Part shown: in pieces, positions 62,603-64,000 of the stretch
Layout of the letters: every line of letters begins with the position of its first letter
Numbering within the stretch: the stretch's first letter is position 1
Assembly (NCBI GenBank): GCA_913778205.1
Contig: CAJYUW010000044.1
Span: forward strand, 24,928 to 88,927
DNA length: 64,000 nucleotides
Reading direction: 5' to 3'
DNA from: an uncultured Curtobacterium sp.
GTDB lineage: Bacteria; Actinomycetota; Actinomycetes; Actinomycetales; Microbacteriaceae
Notes under the pieces: model-generated
Seen by the model: only the letters and a program-made list of their open reading frames with translations
Databases searched by the model: none
Told to the model about the DNA's origin: nothing
Position numbers and translations under genes: made by a program

Positions 62603-63749
62603 GGACGCCGACCGCTCCCTCGGCACCGCCGTCCTCGCCGCGCTCGGTCGGGTGGTCGATCCGGAGATCCGCCGGCCCGTCACGGAGCTCGACATGATCC
62701 GTGGGGTCGACGTCCAGCCGGGAGGCGCGGTGCGCGTCGACCTGCAGCTCACGATCACCGGGTGCCCGGCCGCCGACACCATCGAGCGCGACGTGCGCGC
62801 GGCCGCCGGATCGGTCGACGGCGTGACCGCCGTCGACGTCGACGTCTCCGTCATGTCGCCCGCCACGCGCGCGGCGCTCACGGAGCGGCTCCGCGCCGGA
62901 CGCCCGCGGGGCGTGCAGTTCACGGCGGACTCGTTGACCCGGGTGATCGCGGTGACGAGCGGGAAGGGCGGCGTCGGCAAGTCGACCGTCACGGCGAACC
63001 TGGCCGTCGCGCTCGCGGCACGCGGGCAGCGCGTGGGGATCGTGGACGTCGACGTGCACGGCTTCAGCATCCCCGGGCTGATGGGCCTCACGGACGCCGC
63101 CGGCGTCGCACTCCGGCCGACCCGGGTGGACAGCATGATCCTGCCGCCGGTCGCGCACGACGTGAAGGTCGTCTCGATCGGCATGTTCGTCGACGACGTC
63201 TCCACCGCGGTGTCGTGGCGCGGACCGATGCTCCACCGGACGGTGTCGCAGTTCCTCACGGACGTGTTCTTCGGCGACCTCGACGTGCTGCTCCTCGACC
63301 TCCCGCCGGGCACCGGCGACGTGGCGATCTCGGTCGGCCAGCTGCTCCCCCACGCCGAGGTCCTGGTCGTGACGACCCCGCAGACCGCGGCGGCCGACGT
63401 CGCCGAGCGGAGCGGGATCGTCGCCCGGCAGACCGGTCAGCGGGTGATCGGCGTGGTCGAGAACATGGCCGGGCTCGCGCAGCCGGACGGCTCGGTGCTG
63501 CACCTGTTCGGCGAGGGCGGTGGTGCCGAGACCGCGGCCCGGCTCTCGCGCGGGCAGGACGCCCCGGTGCCGGTGCTCGGCAGCGTGCCGCTCTCGGTGC
63601 CGCTGCGCGAGGGCGGGGACGCCGGGGTGCCGGTGGTCCTCGGCGCGCCGGACGACCCGGCGGCGGTGGCGCTCGGGGCGATCGCGGACCGGGTGACGAC
63701 GATGGGCCGTGGGCTCGCCGGACGGAAGCTCGGGCTCACGCTGTCCTGA
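62595..63749 (+). CDS. mrp: Mrp/ApbC family iron-sulfur cluster carrier ATPase
   Basis: The 384-residue protein has an N-terminal FeS-assembly P (MIP18) domain (~5-90; TVTGCPAAD-like TITGCPAADTIERDV) and a Mrp/NBP35 P-loop ATPase with SGKGGVGKST at 122-131, DVDVHGFSIPGLMG, RGPMLH and LLLDLPPGTGD. The usual CxxC cluster-binding motif before FGEGGG is absent; the stretch reads ENMAGLAQPDGSVLHLFGEGGG. Actinobacterial Mrp proteins may lack that pair; then only Cys57 in TGCPAA remains as a candidate ligand. The GTG overlaps the DUF1003 stop. A dispersed-motif copy lies inside the gene (62719-62733). Confidence 0.92.
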   Translation: MAEDADRSLGTAVLAALGRVVDPEIRRPVTELDMIRGVDVQPGGAVRVDLQLTITGCPAADTIERDVRAAAGSVDGVTAVDVDVSVMSPATRAALTERLRAGRPRGVQFTADSLTRVIAVTSGKGGVGKSTVTANLAVALAARGQRVGIVDVDVHGFSIPGLMGLTDAAGVALRPTRVDSMILPPVAHDVKVVSIGMFVDDVSTAVSWRGPMLHRTVSQFLTDVFFGDLDVLLLDLPPGTGDVAISVGQLLPHAEVLVVTTPQTAAADVAERSGIVARQTGQRVIGVVENMAGLAQPDGSVLHLFGEGGGAETAARLSRGQDAPVPVLGSVPLSVPLREGGDAGVPVVLGAPDDPAAVALGAIADRVTTMGRGLAGRKLGLTLS

Positions 63750-63779
63750 GGCGCTCCGCGGAAGCAGTCGTCGTCGCCG

Positions 63780-63875
63780 TCGGCGTCTCGTCGGAGCGAG
63801 CGCTGCGTCGCCGTCGCTGACGGCGTCTCCGTCGGAACGAGCGCTGCGCGGCCGTCTGCGTCGCCGTCGCTGCCC
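63780..63875. repeat. Imperfect direct repeat downstream of mrp
   Basis: GGCGTCTCGTCGGAGCGAGCGCTGCG and GGCGTCTCCGTCGGAACGAGCGCTGCG-like halves (spacing about 41 bases) follow the mrp stop codon, each with GTCGCCGTCGCTG fragments. No gene is visible between 63750 and 63980. Confidence 0.6.
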
Positions 63876-63898
63876 TAGGTGTACTCGGCCGTGACGTT

Positions 63899-64000
63899 GG
63901 TGACACTTCGGGGGTTGTGACGCGACGAGGCCTCCTGGCTTGATGGAGCTGTCTAGTTCTGCCACTGCCAGGAGGCCTCTGTGTCCCACGCTAACGCCCG
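63899..64000 (+). mobile_element. Left end of an IS481-like insertion sequence (truncated by the window)
   Basis: From about TGGTGACACTTCGGGGG the base composition falls and a pattern familiar from IS481 elements appears: a terminal sequence, a 13-bp inverted repeat (63927-63939 with 63967-63979, GAGGCCTCCTGGC), then a transposase start. I could not see the other end, a terminal inverted repeat partner or a target duplication, so the boundary is approximate. Confidence 0.6.
63981..64000 (+). CDS. IS481-like transposase, N-terminal fragment (window edge)
   Basis: GTG TCC CAC GCT AAC GCC begins VSHANA, the usual N-terminus of IS481-family transposases (Ser-His-Ala-Asn-Ala). Only six full codons are in the window, so the call depends on that short string and on the hairpin immediately before it, which in such elements blocks read-in from outside. 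Confidence 0.5.

Overview
The window is very GC-rich (above 70 % by eye), with the codon bias, frequent GTG/TTG starts and gene neighbourhoods of a high-GC actinobacterium. The gene set (alkylresorcinol-type PKS locus, GatCAB-LigA-MnmA order, AdnAB, DUF3039, DUF3107, UPF0182) and the protein style fit Microbacteriaceae, and Curtobacterium or a close relative is my best guess. This is chromosomal sequence dominated by core genes. The only mobile element is the start of an IS481-like insertion sequence at the extreme right end.

Layout. 1-2.0 kb: a methyltransferase (cut by the left edge) coupled to a type III polyketide synthase. 2.1-13.4 kb: gatCAB, a class A penicillin-binding protein, a secreted alpha/beta hydrolase, NAD-dependent DNA ligase and mnmA, all on the minus strand. 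13.4-16.0 kb: an MFS transporter, tRNA-Leu(UAG) and a DedA membrane protein on the plus strand. 16-19.7 kb: rdgB-rph-murI as an overlapping minus-strand operon, divergent from nicotinate phosphoribosyltransferase. 19.7-23.1 kb: DUF3039 and an ABC exporter pair. 23.5-30.5 kb: a surface-glycopolymer locus with a sugar/alcohol-phosphate nucleotidyltransferase, a Wzm/Wzt-type ABC exporter, a TagF-like polymerase, two family 2 glycosyltransferases and a CDP-alcohol phosphotransferase. 30.6-35.4 kb: an HtrA-like protease with a long Tyr-Gly-Gln-rich domain, an aminotransferase, a nitrilase-family enzyme and initiator tRNA-Met.

35.5-56.2 kb: a block whose order, as I recall it, matches M. tuberculosis Rv3193c-Rv3211: UPF0182, PDZ/Lon protease, DUF2342, a cyclodehydratase-like protein, UvrD2, NudC, a kinase-fold protein, AdnB, AdnA, DUF3107, a ferritin-like protein and a RhlE-type helicase. 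56.3-59.3 kb: a PHP phosphoesterase, aminopeptidase P and a GNAT acetyltransferase. 59.6-63.7 kb: a YflT-like stress protein, a soluble MgtE-N/CBS protein, DUF1003 and Mrp, again an actinobacterial core neighbourhood (Rv1229c-Rv1232c).

Three non-coding themes stand out. First, sixteen genes carry a TANNNT hexamer only 6-7 bases (once 10) before the start codon, the signature of leaderless transcripts. Second, a dispersed palindromic element built on GGGAGGC/GCCTCCC recurs at gene ends and even inside genes. Third, minisatellites with periods of 15-56 bp (especially 18 bp) occupy many gaps, several gene ends and two positions directly upstream of promoters. At the protein level, several enzymes have lost or changed signature residues: NudC without zinc cysteines, a pseudokinase-like phosphotransferase, a CDP-alcohol transferase with the last Asp replaced by His, AdnA with an altered motif II, and DUF2342 with RELAH instead of HExxH. 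I found no CRISPR array, prophage or integrated plasmid.
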